The notes under the pieces were generated by a model. The model ran no database searches. It was not told where the DNA came from and saw nothing but the letters and a program-made list of their open reading frames with translations. A program made the translations under genes and the position numbers. From the NCBI GenBank assembly GCA_036426205.1, contig CM071568.1:115655504-115719503 (forward strand): a DNA stretch of 64,000 bases. The letters run 5' to 3'. The stretch's first letter is position 1. Each line of letters starts with the position of its first letter. Positions 1 through 12,856 of this stretch are shown piece after piece. Origin of the DNA: Ascaphus truei (taxonomy: Eukaryota; Chordata; Amphibia; Anura; Ascaphidae).

Positions 1-600
1 AATATTAGGGATCCTAGAATGGTGCTACAAAGTAAATAGAAGATTTTACAAACTAAAAGGGAACCTAAATAGAGCACTCACGGGATATAAAAAAAAATAC
101 AAGAAAGGCTACATCAAACAAATAAATATACTGTACATACAAAAATCTAAAAGATTAATAAAAACAAAAGCATGGACTATGCTAAATTCTCTGCCACTAT
201 ATTGTCCCAATACCACCATAAAGCCTCTAGATTCTTCATTCACCAGATTTTGGTGATCTATCTACAGATGCTGTGGCCGTTATTCGAACAAATCACGGCG
301 CAGTGTTCGTGTGCGCTGCTGTACTCCATGTGGCATTAACGCCAATTGCCACAGCACACGTGTTTATCGCGGTTGCTTTGTTTGAATTTCATGGATTCTG
401 TTTCTTTGTGTGCAATTAAATGCAATGAAATGAATGAATTGTAATGTGTACAGTACTCTGCTACTGTGCAACTGTGTCAATTTCAGGTGTATAAAGCCAC
501 TAAAATGCAATTTTCTGCACTCACCTGCACTCGCGTCTTAAGGCGGTACGGTTGGAAGAAATCCCGCGCCATGCCATGGGTATTTTGAGGTATACACCGT
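1..600. other. Unassigned repeat-like sequence
   Basis: No coding signal and no recognised element. AT-rich to about 240, then a more GC-mixed stretch ending at the ATCT microsatellite. Confidence 0.3.
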
Positions 601-626
601 GTGAAGTGTTTCAATAACGGCCGCTG

Positions 627-649
627 TATCTATATATCTATCTATACTG

Positions 650-719
<70 letters not shown>

Positions 720-724
720 CACTG

Positions 725-764
<40 letters not shown>

Positions 765-773
765 AATCTATCT
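627..773. repeat. (ATCT)n microsatellite
   Basis: About 145 bp of ATCT units with two short CTGTATC interruptions near 645 and 722. The Tyr/Ser/Ile/Leu ORF read through it is an artefact of the repeat. Confidence 0.97.
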
Positions 774-779
774 AAAATT

Positions 780-2050
780 ATTCACCTTTACTATCTATGC
801 AGCTTCCAGAAGGAGGTTTTACATTGCTTACTGAAATCATCACGATGGTGATGACATTAATGATGTGGCTGCACTACTTGTGCAAAGTTCTTCTTTGTAG
901 CACTTAAAGGACCATTAAGGCTAAGTACAGATTCTTTATAGCCCTGAAATATTGGCTTGATCAGGTAATTTATCATAAAGACAGAACTCATTGCCTTCAG
1001 TGTATATGTTGTTTCAAATGCATCAAACATTTATTAGACTGAATGTATGGGTTTCATGGAAGTATGCTTACAATGAAATATTATAGTCTGCCTGATACTT
1101 ATCCATGTTCTCCACTGGGTTTTCTATGTTTTTTTCAGTCGGGAAGTACTGTAACAACACTAATATATGACATTATTTTAAAAGTGGATTTTTCTTTAAT
1201 AATCGTTATACGGTTTATTCCCTGGTTCAAAACTTGAGCAGACTTTAGCTCAAAGGCTAAAATTGCTTGAGCTTTTAATCTGTTAAAACAATGGTCCAAT
1301 AAAGGCTCACTCGTTAGACTTGAGTAACATACTGTAGAGGCAGAGATGCACTAAGCTCCATTAATTCAGGGCAAATAACATCAGGTTACGTAAATAAGTA
1401 ACAGACGTTATTTTCCCTGAGTTTAACTCAAATACACTAAGCTAATTATATGCAAATACACCAGTCAACTTTTAACTAATTGGCGTAGGGTTAATGTTAG
1501 ATAAATGTATCACTACCTTGCGTTTGCTTGAAATAACCTGGCATTAATGAATGTCTCACTTAGAGGTGGCAATATCTCATTCTACACCCTGAAATATGGG
1601 TCTCTCTCTCAATCCATATTTCAAGGTCTGGAGAGAGCTAACGCCACTTGTGAGTAATAACGTCAAGTTATTAATCCCTTGGCTAACCTGAAACAGCCTT
1701 TAGTGGATAAGCGATGTTAGAGGGAACATCTTTTTTGCATATCATGAGCACTAACGTTCACAAGCAAAATACCCATATAATAAATTATTTAAGGAATAGC
1801 ACTTGGTTAACGTTTGATTGTTTGCTTTAGTGCATAGGCATCATGATTAAACTTATGTTACAGGCTAGACTGTTAGGAATTCCAGGCAATATTAAAATCC
1901 CAATTCTCTGATTGGTCAAAATTGCGGGCAGTATCCATTCAGTAATGGTCCGGAATGTTTGGCACATTGCCAAGTTTTCCAGCTAAGTTGATAGCAGTTC
2001 TCAGACACAGGACGTGATTGGACAGGACTCACGAGCCAGGCACAGACTCC
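780..2050. other. Unassigned AT-rich sequence
   Basis: No ORF with family resemblance and no clear terminal repeats. The text around 1240-1720 has repeated 'ctcaa / ttgag' and 'aacctg' motifs that suggest an old repeat, but I cannot name one. Confidence 0.3.
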
Positions 2051-2054
2051 TCCC

Positions 2055-4500
2055 TCACCTTGCCTGCAGAGAGCTCCGCACAGAAGAACACTGAGGAGAA
2101 TGGTGTGTGTGTGTGTTTTGGGAGGTATAGAGAGATGTGTATGTGTGTCTGATTGTGTCTACCTGTAGCGTGTGTTGTGTGAGTCGAATATTGAGGGGAA
2201 GGGCATTCGAGAGGTATGGGGCAGTCAGTGAGAAACGTTTAAGGTGGGAGAGTGTTTTAGACACAAAAGGTGTAGAGAAAACACATCCTTGAGAAGAACA
2301 CAAGAGTCTAGATGGTGTAGAGCGAGAAATGAAGGCTGAGATGTAAGGAGGGGCAGAAGAGTGTAAAGCTTTAAAAGTGAGGAGGAGAATTGAGTGTGTG
2401 ATATGGGATTTGATAGGAAGCCAGGTGAGGGATTTCAGCATGGGAGACGCCGAGATAGATTTAGGAAACATTAAAGTGATTCTGGCAGCAGAGTTTAGGA
2501 TAGATCGTAGGGGAGACAGGTGAGAGGCAGGAAGGCTGGATAGCAGGAGGTTACAGTAGTCGAGACGAGAGAGAATGAGGGCCTGTGTGAGAGTTTTAGT
2601 AGCCAAGCAAAAGAGGAAAAGGCGTATCTTTGTAATATTGCGGAGGAAAAAAAGACCAGTTTTAGCTACCTTTTGAATGTGAAATAGAAGTCGAGTGTGA
2701 CCCATGGCAACGTGCTTGTGCTACTGCATAGTACTTCCAACGGTAATGTAGAAGGCGGTAGTAGGGCCAGGTTTGGGAGGAAATATGAGAAACTTCGTTT
2801 TTGACATATTAAGTTTAAGCTGGGGAAGGGCCATCCAGTATGATATAGTGGAGAGACATTCAGAAACTTTGGTCTGTACAGAAGGTGGAAGGTCAGGGTT
2901 TGAAAGTAAATATGTGTGTCATAGGCATAGAGGTGATATTTGAACCCACTATATTATGTCACCTAGAGAGTGTGTAAAGAGAAAAGAGAAGGTGTACCCC
3001 CAAAGATGAGATTGATAGCAAAAAAGACACTGAAAGTACGATGTGAGAGCTAAGAGGAGATCCAGGATAGAGCTTTATTACGAATATCAAGAGTATGGAG
3101 AATGTGAAGGAGAAGAGGGTGATCCACTGTAGCAAATGCTGCAGAGAGGTCAAGTAATATGAGCACATTGTAACGACTTTTGTCTTTGGCAGCATGGAGG
3201 TCATTAATTAATTTAGTGAGGGCTGTTTCAGTGAAGTGAGCAGTGCGGAAGCCAGATTGTAGAGGGTCTAAGATGGAGCAAGCAAGAGAATACATATGTT
3301 CAAGGAGTTTAGAGGCAAAAGGCAGGAGGGAGACAGGATGATAGTTAGAAGACAGCTAGTGGCAAGCTTGCTGTTTTTGAGTAATGGTATAATTATTGCA
3401 TGTTTGAAGGAGGAGGGAAAGGTACCAGAGTAGAGGGAGGAGTTAAAAATGTATGTGAATGTAGGGTTTATAATAGGAGCAAGAGGTTTTAAGAGATGGG
3501 AGGGAATGGGGTCAAGAGGGCAAATGGTAGAGGGAGAAGAGGAGATCATCAATTATATTTCCTCCTCTGTGACAGCGGAAAAAGAGTTGAGGGAGGCAGG
3601 AGGAGAAGGAAGAGGTGGAGGATACCGGGTGGATATCTTGACGTATGGATATCACTTTTTCTTTGAAATAGTCAGCAAAGTCCTGACGTGAGCTGGAGGA
3701 CGAAAAACAGGCAGCAGAGGATGGTCTCAGTAGGGAATTAAAGACAGAGACGAGTCAGCGTGGGTTAGACTTGTGCATGTTGATTTGTGAAGAAAAGTAG
3801 TTTAGTTTAGCTGAGAGAGGCCAGAGTTGAACCAGGATAACTTAAATTTGCAGTAAATGAAGTCTGCGAGAGTGTGAGATTTCCTCCAGAGATGTTCAGA
3901 GGAACGAGTGCAGGAACGAAAGAGAGGAAGGAATAGGAAGGGTTTGGTAATGGCAGATAGAGGAGAGGAGGAGTCCCACACCTCCACCCCTGCCACCAGT
4001 GGAGGAGTGTGGGAAAAAGAAAGGCCAATATAAGAGAGGGCAGCTTCCAGTCAGATTGAGTGAGCAAAGTTTCAGTTATAGCAAAAAGGAGCTGAGAATG
4101 AGACATGCAGAGACAAACATGTTGGAAAGGGAGCGAGCATTCCAAAGGGCACAGAAGAAAGGGAGAGAGGAGGGTGGTTGACAGGGGATGGGTATGAGGT
4201 TAGATGGGTTGACACCAGAAGGAGAAGAAGTTTAATGTGGGAGGCGACGAATAGAGCATGTAGAAATAAGGCAGGGACCAGGATTGGGAGAGATATCCCC
4301 AAAATTAAGGAGGAGAAGCATGGAAAGAAAGAGAATGTGTGAGGATGATTTGTAGGGTCGGAGGTAGCTTGCCTTCATTAATAAAGGTGAAGCCCGGCCG
4401 GTTGCCTCTGGAGACCATGGGTAATGGGCCAAGAGGGTTAGATCTTGGGTCGAGTAATGTGAAACCATGAATTTTCTGTAACCATGTTCTCATATACAAT
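2055..4500 (-). pseudogene. Decayed L2-type LINE (endonuclease region, RT and C-terminal region)
   Basis: Broken minus-strand remains of a non-LTR retrotransposon polyprotein, normally an endonuclease plus reverse transcriptase that copies its own RNA at a nicked target. Recognisable blocks run from high to low coordinate: an N-terminal leader with a GDISPNPGP motif (4274-4306); a serine-rich linker (3800-4145); an RT start with LDPIPSHLLK and FPSSFKHAIIIPLLK (3400-3550); motif A, read as LDLSAAFATVDHPLL, around 3110-3190; motif C decayed to YAYD (2918-2929; family form YADD); and the typical L2 tail SRLDYCN...LTWLPIKSHI...LTFKALHSSAPPYI (2055-2600). At least four frame changes and the YADD to YAYD change mean it is dead. 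Family knowledge places this arrangement in the L2/CR1/Rex1 group, with L2 the best fit. Confidence 0.85.
4274..4306 (-). other. 2A-like NPGP motif at the 5' end of the LINE
   Basis: Minus-strand translation gives N-F-G-D-I-S-P-N-P-G-P after a leucine-rich stretch (LLLL). Viral and LINE 2A peptides share the form D-(V/I)-E-x-N-P-G-P and cause ribosome skipping between the last G and P. Here the glutamate is S, so activity is doubtful. 2A-like sequences at the N-terminus of CR1/L2-type LINE proteins are known. Confidence 0.5.
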
Positions 4501-6089
4501 CCCCTGCAGGGATGTGGGATAGGAATGCCAAGTAGGGTTGTGATTTCTCCCAGGAGATAGCTGCTTTTGGGAGCAGGGAAGCAGGGGTGATTATTAGGAA
4601 ACCCTTATAGTCAGCCCCATGTGTATTTGGGCAATAATTCACAGCCCAAAATGTATTAAAAGTATTTTTTGTGTTTTTCCCTTTCCGGGCATGCTATCAA
4701 GCAGGGATTTTTGGTGCATGAGTTTTAAGGGGGGGTTTTCAGAGAAAGTGGTGTCAGAATGTGCAAACCAGGTCGGGACCAGAGTTACTGGTTCCCCGAT
4801 AAATGTATCTGCCAATCAGGCATTATATTTGGATACATGCATGCACATTGCCCCCGCAATATCTCCGCTTAAAAACGTAACTTCGACTCACCACTAGGGT
4901 GCCCTGCTTCAGCACAAGACCAGGAATGAATGTGAGCCATGGTAAAATGTGTTCTAATATATTTAGAAAAGGGGGTACCCCAGGTACTGGTATGGCTCCC
5001 CACAAACAGTGTATGCTTTGTGGGTACCCGTCCATACATAAGGATGGGGGGGGGGGGGGTGACTATGGAAGTCCCAGGTAAATATAGAAATAACCTGACC
5101 TGTTTAGGGGCTTTTGGGGTTCCCTATGTTGTAGAGACATGAGAGTTTGGGAGTGTAAGTTTTAGGTGGGATATTTGGGCACACATGTATTCTTTTTATT
5201 TACAGAAGTTCGGGGGTGGGGTAGCTACTGGTGGTTCCCTGATTCTCCCTGGCGTGCAGCCGCTATTTGTGGGTACACCTGGTTTTCGAGTCCAGATATC
5301 CCCAACTAATTTCACACACATATATAAGGTTCCCAAGGTTTATACTTTATTAAAATATGGTTTATTGGGTGTTATACTGTATGTATAAAAATCCATGCAG
5401 TCAGCCTAAGCATTTGCATAGGAGCCAGGGTGTCTGTATAGCCATCTGGGCTCAAATGAGAACCAGGATGTCCAGAGGTGTTGGGCAGTTTGGTAGCAAG
5501 GAGGGGCAGAGGAATAGGCTCAAAAGCCATCTTTGTTCCCTGAGTCTCTGTAGAGCCTGCCCAGCAGGTGGCCATGAGTAAGATACGGGTTTGCACACCC
5601 CCTGAATATGACATCATCAACCAGATGATCCCCACTCTGATTGGCTGGTGGGAAAAGTTCCCACGCGCTGAGTGGTAGGACAGTCCCTGTCCATGTTACA
5701 CATATGACACAGAAGTCTATGAAAGGGACTACCGCAAATCAGAGCTCTCTCTCTGACTCTCTTAGTCTTTTCAGACTTATAGGTAATCTTGGGACTGGTC
5801 CAGTGAAGCGCCGGTAGGGTTTCCCAGGGGCATTGAAGTGCCAGGGATTCATAGCCAAGCTGAGGACTGGTTCTGAGGGGGATCGTGTGAGGTCCCTGAA
5901 ACATTTCACTTATTGGGATTCAGCCGGCTGTGGTGTCAAATGATGCCGTGGGTCACGTGATGTGACACTGCACGACCCCGCAGCGTCATTTGATGCGGAT
6001 ACCAGGTATGGGGTGGAGGAGGGCACGAGAGCGGGACAAGGAAGACAGGGGGGCGCAGCAGGAAACGTTTGCGCTCCCTGGCCTTAGAG
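4501..6089. other. Unclassified repeat-like region
   Basis: Moderately GC-rich DNA with many short ORFs in all frames and no conserved domain. A 14-base G run lies at 5046-5059. The texture suggests LTR or other repeat sequence, but I see no matching ends or target duplication. Confidence 0.25.
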
Positions 6090-6623
6090 CAGTGTTTCCC
6101 AAACAGGGTTCTGCGGCACCCTGGGGTTCCTTGAGATGATCAAAGGGTACCAAGTTATATCCCTATCTCCCAGAGCAGGTAGAAAGCAGGTCAGCTGCTA
6201 AGGGGCTGGGCAGTTTTCTCCATCTTGATTGGCTGCATTACCAAGGAGCAGCCAATCAGGAGGTGGTGTTTGGAGCAGAAGAGGAAGCAGCATGGACAGG
6301 AAATAGGTGAGGCTTGGTGTCTGTCTTGTCTGTTGCCTTGTGTGCATTTGTTCTATCCTGTTGTGTGTGTGTTTTATATTACTGTCTCTGCCCTGTGTTA
6401 TCTGTGACTGTCTCTGCCCTATGTCTCCTGTTACATTCTTTCTCTGTGTCTCCTGTGACTCTCTGATGTTTGTTACCTGTGAGTATCTATCATCTGTCTG
6501 CTATGACCTCTATCAGTCTCAGTCACAGAAGACACAGGACAGAATGTCCTGTTGTGGAGGTGTTTCGGCAACTCAACGCTGTGATTAGGGCTGCCTCCAA
6601 AGAAAAAAGGTTGACAAATACTG
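6090..6623. mobile_element. hAT-type MITE with imperfect 8 bp TSD
   Basis: Left end CAGTGTTTCCCAAAC, right end inverted CAGTATTTGTCAACC (11 of 15 matching). Flanks are ccttagag (6082-6089) and tcctagag (6624-6631), 6 of 8 identical, as expected for an aged hAT target duplication. There is no transposase inside. A homologous fragment lies at 24152. Confidence 0.75.
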
Positions 6624-6631
6624 TCCTAGAG

Positions 6632-8580
6632 TAAAACTTTATTTTCAAAAGAAGTACCACTTCTTTATTCTGGTTGATCTGTTCTATTAGTAGTTTTAGA
6701 AAAGTTATCATTTGGGGGATTGCTTCATTCCAAATGCAAAATCATTCTGGTAACTTAATTGTCAACTTGACATGATGAGATGTATATTTACGTCTTTTAT
6801 CCCCATTCCCTGCTAATGATGTTAATGAAAATCTTGGTAACAAAAGCTGTAAATATAAGCAATCCTTTAAAACATTCATCATGCTGTAACTAGTATGTTT
6901 CAAAATCCATTTCAAGCTGCATGATCTTGGAAAAGATTATTTTTATGATCAGTAGCTAACCACACCCCATCCTGAAATAGCATTTAAGTTAATTCAGTAT
7001 AAAGATTTCAGCAGCTTTCTGAATTCACACTACTTTCTCTCTTCAAAGGAGCTCATACATAGGTATACCACAATGAAGTGAACAATGAAGCTTTATAAAC
7101 TCGTTTTGACAAGTAAAGAGAAAAAATACATACTAATGCAAAAATATGCTATTTATGTGGTGAATGCTTATATTTAAGTGAGATTCTATCTGTCATGCAA
7201 GTCTTGTAACTTCTTTTTTTCAGAGACTGTCACAGGCTGTTCTGCATTCAGATTAATGAATCAGCAAATTGTATTGGCAGGACAAAGCTGCCCTAGTTTA
7301 GGTGTTTTGTTACGTTTTTTTTTTTACTTAAGGTTAAACATCACTTCAAGAATCATATCTCCCTGAAAAAAAACTTGTTTAGCAAAATGATAAGCTCTAA
7401 AAAATACCCCACAGTGTTTATGAGTACAAAGAATGAAGCCAGAAGACTGAAAAGAGACCTCAGAAGTATGTGGTAATTCACATATTTGTAACCATTTTGC
7501 AGCTTACAATAGCTGGAGATCTGGACTTGACCTAAATTTTACATACATTGAAAGTTCAAACAGACTAGTAGCAAGTAATAAGTTGCTCAGTATTGGAGAT
7601 GGGCAAATTTGTTTTGCAGATTTCTATATACCTGGGATTGGTCGGTTCTTTCCCTCAAAAAGGCCAATCCACAATTTCAGATTTTTTTTTCTTCAGAGAC
7701 AGAGAGCAATCCATTTCCAGGTGTATTTTTAAGAATCCTATCATGGATAAAATCTGTTGCCAGATTGATATGAGAGTGAGAGACCTTTCAAATTTAATGT
7801 GTTGCCAGTTGTATATATCCCACCAAATAAATTAGGAAGACTGAATATAACTGTGTATACTGTGGCAGTGATGCTAGCCATCAGTTGGTTTAGCCCTCAC
7901 TGCTAGATGGCAGATGGCCAAGTGAATATTGTTGTCCATATTCTGTTATACCGTAACCGCCTTTCTGGATATCTATCATGTAGCACCATAATGAGTGCAT
8001 ATACTTGTGGTAGCTCCCTCCCCCTGGTGGCTTCCTTTGAAAGCACACCACTTACACTTCCTGTTGACAGTTTAATGTTCCTTGTCGAGCACACCCAAGA
8101 CCTTTGAGATACGCTAATAGCTAGATTAACTACATGTGTGAGCAGTGAGCAACTCAAAGTAGGATGTGACAGTGATACTACCCATCAGCTGCTTTAGCTC
8201 ACACTGCCAGAACTGTTGTGGGTTCTAGTTCTTTTGGGTATGACCATTCCAGTCATTAGGTTGGAACCTTAGGCGTACCATCTCTTTATAGTTAGTGTGG
8301 GTATTCTTTTAGGAAGTGTGGCATGAGACTCAAGCTAATAACTATTCAAAGTATTTTTAAGTATATTTAATTATTCCCAGACAGGTACTTCAGGTGTGCT
8401 CCTTTTCAGTACAGGCATGTCTACCTCATTTATTTCTAAGGACAATTGAGGGGATATGTATACAACTGGAGACACTTAATAAATTCTCACTCTCACTCTC
8501 TCATGAGTGTGTTTCTAACAAATTTTTTATGACTGATCCTTCCAGAATTAATTGCATGACCAGTGGAGCCCTCATAAAAA
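6632..8580. other. Unassigned AT-rich stretch with a 43 bp direct repeat
   Basis: No gene is visible. A ~43 bp sequence at 7861-7903 (tgtggcagtgatgctagcc start) recurs, diverged, at 8166-8208 in the same orientation. The sequence at 7594-7625 (gagatgggcaaatttg) resembles the ends of the small MITE at 23757-24134. Confidence 0.4.
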
Positions 8581-8584
8581 AACA

Positions 8585-10038
8585 CTGACACCAAAGATGG
8601 GATAAATATGGCCACAGCTTTGTTAAATATACATACAGGCAGGTCCACCCATTCTCACCAAACAGATCTCCAACAAATTAATGATCCCTCCTATCATGTC
8701 TCGCTCCATATTACAGTAGTCGTCACCTAGCCAGATGGCCATAAAACTTTGCACCCTTGGCCAGGCATTCCCCTGTAATATAATCCAGGACCACACATGG
8801 GTTCCCGAACTATGGTAAACCCCTATGACTTCAAAGATGGGATAAACAAATATCAGAAAGTTAGTTACACTCCAAACTGGTTAAAGAACCCAGTAACGTC
8901 CCCCTCCAACTCCCTGTGCCGAACTTAAAATCCACCCATAATAACCATACATTTTTCCAGAGACCTATTCAACTTTCTCCTAACCCTTTCAATACCTTTC
9001 ACACTCATGGCTCCCCTTCAATGAAACATTTGCACCATCTCAGCCCCAATCCTACAAGAATGTGTGGCAACATTTCTGGAATTCTGACCCGCATATTCCA
9101 AGCATAATACAAAAACCTTCCTAAAACTGGAATTGTGACAACGGAGTGCCATCCATGTGTACACATAAAGATCCCAGTTTTTTTGGCCTAACACCCAGAT
9201 ACAGCTGCACTGCCCTCACTGGACCCAACAACTTTGACCACAAGCTCCTTAAAATAAAATAATCCACACCCTTTATCCTTTCTGATCAGTTTTAGATCTC
9301 CTTAAAAATATAATAACTCAATCGTCCCCTATCACTATAGCCTCCCTTTTTAAACCACCTTCCACAAACTTGGCCCAGCTCCTCAATCTTTAATGCATCA
9401 AAATAGGCGAGAGAAAAAAAGCCTCAAAATACGAAAAACACACCATCCATTTTGCCTTTATGATATGTCCTAATGATTCCACCCAAATTGGTCACCTAGT
9501 ATCCTTCTTCATGGAACCTTTACTCCAGCCTGGAAACATTCTCCATTTTAAAAACCTTCCAGTAACATTGTTCCTTTCATCTAATTTTGAAAATAAATAT
9601 TCCTGCTATCTTTTTTCCCATGGTTGCCCCTCAGCACCCCTCATCCAGCATGTAAAACATGAAGGATTCCAATGTGTCCCTTTCAGATCTTGCAAAACCT
9701 TCTTGCTTCACCATCTGCAAAAAAAACCACTCCATTCCTCCCATACCCATACATATACCCTCCACGTACCCGGTGCAAACGAGCCTATCACCAAATCTGT
9801 TACCCTTGCAGCGCCAGCCTCCACAAGAACCTGACACATGATTCACATATCAACGCTACTCCCGGAGACACTCCCCTGAACTCTGTGAACTTTAAACAAG
9901 ATATGGCGTCGGCTACCAAAATATGAATCCCTGGAACATGCCTGGCCCTAAAATAAATGTTTCTCTTTAAACAGTATAACACAAAAAAAATCTTAATAAA
10001 TTAATTACCAGCCCTGTATCTGCCAATCATTTATTTAA
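8585..10038 (-). pseudogene. DIRS-type retrotransposon, 3' part (RNase H C-terminus and probable recombinase region)
   Basis: Minus-strand remains. At 9800-9982 the translation contains NIYFRARHVPGIH and VADAISCLKFTEF, matching the end of the DIRS/Ngaro RNase H domain (family form A-x-HVPG-x-x-N-x-IADALSRF). Below it the translation at 9631-9760 resembles the start of a tyrosine-recombinase region, but frames break repeatedly, so that part is inferred from position. This segment continues the RNase H piece at 10653-10778 and the RT piece at 15218-17600. It was separated from them by two later insertions. Confidence 0.72.
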
Positions 10039-10652
10039 TAAGTGTAAAACAAAAAATGTGAGGCGCTTCTAATAGAGGTGCAATAAATAAATATATAGTG
10101 ATTAATATTAATAAACCAATAATTTAAAGTGCTCATAAATAAGAGAAAATATAAATGGTGAACTTCGCTGCTCAACCCTTTTTGGAGAAGATCCAGTTCT
10201 CCTGTCTTGGATGGTATGGAGAAGCTTGTGGGGAGCACAGATGTCACCATATGTGGGGAAAAAATATATATAATAGTGTAGTGTGCTTTAAACAGATTCA
10301 GCAATCTATATAAGGAATCACGATTGGGGACTCACAATCTCCCAGTAAAAGTTTAGCAGTGGATAGCAGTGGATACAATAATTTAGACTCAGCAGTATGA
10401 AAGGAGGACTTGCTTGACTTGAAGTCCCAGGTACGCGACGGGCCGTAAGTCAAGCAAGTCCTCCATTCATACTGCTGAGTCTACATTATTGTATCCACTG
10501 CTATCCACTGCTGAACTTTTACTGGGAGATTGTGAGTCCCCAATCGTGATTCCTTATATAGATTGCTGAATCTATTTAAAGCACACTACACTATTATATA
10601 TATTTTTTCCCCACATATGGTGACATCTGCGCTCCCCACAAGCTTCTCCCTA
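10039..10652 (-). mobile_element. 614 bp foldback insertion in the DIRS element
   Basis: It is flanked by a perfect 15 bp direct repeat caatcatttatttaa (10024-10038 and 10653-10667), and removing it restores the DIRS RNase H frame region. Inside lie a ~179 bp single-copy tail (10039-10217), an arm (10218-10420), a 26 bp spacer, and an inverted arm (10447-10649) ending 3 bp from the right duplication. A 15 bp duplication suggests LINE-type target-primed integration rather than a cut-and-paste transposon. No coding capacity. Strand is assigned by analogy with the 11133 and 51167 elements. Confidence 0.8.
10218..10649. repeat. Near-perfect inverted repeat, 203 bp arms
   Basis: Arms 10218-10420 and 10447-10649 are reverse complements with a few substitutions and no net indel. 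The 26 bp spacer has the CpG-containing core gtacgcgacgggcc. As RNA or single strand it would form a ~200 bp hairpin. Confidence 0.93.
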
Positions 10653-10778
10653 CAATCATTTATTTAACCCTGAATGACCACCATATTACCTGATCAGAAG
10701 ATCACTCTTCTATTGTTAATATTCCTCCCCCCCCCCATACCCCACAGCCACCACCAATGGAAAAAACTCCATAAATGC
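10653..10778 (-). pseudogene. DIRS RNase H fragment
   Basis: Minus-strand translation gives AFMEFFPLVVAVGYGG...NRRVIF...NMVVIQG, matching the DIRS/Ngaro RNase H stretch with family form L-E-x-FP-x-V-x-A-x-x-x-W...K-V-x-F-x-x-DN-x-AVV. It lies between two insertions, the foldback at 10039 and the solo LTR at 10779. Confidence 0.7.
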
Positions 10779-12811
10779 TGATAATGTGTTTTTTATAGGG
10801 GGTACTCAATATTGATTTATAAAGTTGCTTTGTAATAATCTAGCCATTCTGTTGTTCACCACCTAACCCCTATATGTTGGATGAATGCCAAGTATGTGTT
10901 CAGATGGCAGTTCCTGTAAAAGCAGGAAGTCTGGACACATACGCAATTTCACATTGTACTATCTCAGCATTTTAGTGTCTCAAGTCTCGAGTCAGAATTT
11001 ATGACTTCATTCAAAGACAGACTAGTGTGACTTTTAGATAAGGAGTTAATGTTAGAAAATGGGAAGTTTTCTGCACGTATACTCGCTCTCTTGCTTAGCT
11101 ATATAATCTGATTGAAAACTGTTAATAAAGTATCAAAATAGAAAGGGTGTCACAACGCTCCCCAATTGAATATGAAATTGAATATGTGAATTTGCCTATG
11201 TTGCCAAGATTGGCAGCTGGTGCTACCTATGTGCTTAAGATAATAACAATTTATCAACAAGGACAATAGTTAAAAAGTTGACTGTTGCCCCAAAAGGAAG
11301 CACATTTGAGTGGTGCACTCTCAGGCGTTTAAAACTTAGCTTTTAATTCAACAATTATAATATATGTGTATACACACAACAATACATTTAACAAAAGTGT
11401 ATGTTTAAAATAAACAAAATAAAATGACAGGTTGTGAAGTGTGATTATTTCTGCTGTTGTAGTGTTTAATATATAATGAGCCAGAACCATATATTGGACT
11501 ATGGTCCAATGATGTGATAGTATTTTGTTGTTCCAAATGTCTAAACAAATTAGAGATATTGATCCTATATATTAGAAATGAGTCACATGAATACGTGACG
11601 CAACTAGGATTTATATTAATCTCCAAATAAAGTGTGACTGGATATGCCTGTAGAGGATGATAATATAACTGATTGCTACAGTGTGTGATGTTGAGGTGTA
11701 GTGGAGATATAATGCTAGAAGCAAGATATAAAAGTCCTGCTGGGCACGACGCAGCTCTAACATCACTGCCAAATATTACTCCTCAACCAATTAATTTAAA
11801 GCTAATCTCCACAATGTAATGACTGATATATGATATTGTAGAAGAAATTGAAGCTTTGCGAGTAGTCTATTGATAGAGTTGGTTGTAATGGACAGTATAT
11901 TCATGAAAGAAAATCTCTCTATGAGGGAACAAAATATACCCTAATGTCCCTGGTCATAGCTGCAAAATAAATTGAAGATGCCATAGTCTAGTGATACCAG
12001 TGATATGAGGATCACTTGATTGTTTGGAATCTGGACTCTGATGTATGAGGGCAATACCGTCTATATGCAACTGAGCTGATGGTACAATAAACTCATCAAT
12101 GTGGTCATGACCAAATAAAACCTTAATCTGAGCAGAAACCTTTAAAGACACCGCATAATACTTGTAATCGCAATTAGTATAGGAGTACACATTGATGCAG
12201 CTTGGTAACTGTTCACAATATAACAATAGACAAATAAGCTAGACACACTCTATTGCACAAACACAGATCTAGCAGCTGAAGATAATTATAGGATATAAGC
12301 AGAGCTTCATACATCCATGGATTGGTGGCTCATTTACAATGCCTAAAGGAAACATATGACCTATATAGTAAGTATGGTCAAAGGTGTAATTGGTAATCTC
12401 ATTAGATTGAGAAAATGCACAATAAGTATATATGCTATATACAGCTTAATTGCTATGAGTGAGAAACCATCAAGCAGAGTAGCCTTTTTTCCTATAAAAC
12501 AAAACATACTGTAGGCTGCAGATCTTGAACTAGAAGCAAGCTGTTAAATCTATTGGTGTATGGGCTACAATAAGTGTCATCCTATACAAACGTGTCAATA
12601 GTGTCTTAAGGCTGGCCGAATTTCATGAGCTCTTAACATACAAATTAGACACTGTTGTTGCTAATTGTAGTTACATGCTCTGGTACAGCCTTTTAGTAAC
12701 ATCTGAGATCGCACACATAAGGAAAATTTGCTTTGGAAGCAGCACGGTCTGAAGCACAGCCTTCAAAAGCAGGCAGGTAGAAGTTACTTCCCTGTCATGA
12801 CGTCATCACGT

Positions 12812-12856
12812 CATACGCCATACGCGTTTCTCTCTGTGGGTAGAGCTTCGTCAGGG
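12812..12856 (-). ncRNA. Hammerhead-ribozyme-like core
   Basis: The minus strand reads CCCTGACGA, then a hairpin (GCTCT, loop ACCCAC, AGAGA), then GAAACGCG followed by GTATGGCGTA. This is the hammerhead order CUGANGA - stem II - GAAA - stem III (CGC/GCG with a 5-base loop) - UA. The closing pair of stem II is a mismatch and stem I is not obvious, so this copy is probably decayed. Hammerheads in amphibian Penelope-like and related retroelements are established knowledge. Confidence 0.55.

Noticed and set aside
601..834. ORF of Tyr-Leu-Ser-Ile repeats
   Set aside because: Direct translation of the ATCT microsatellite.
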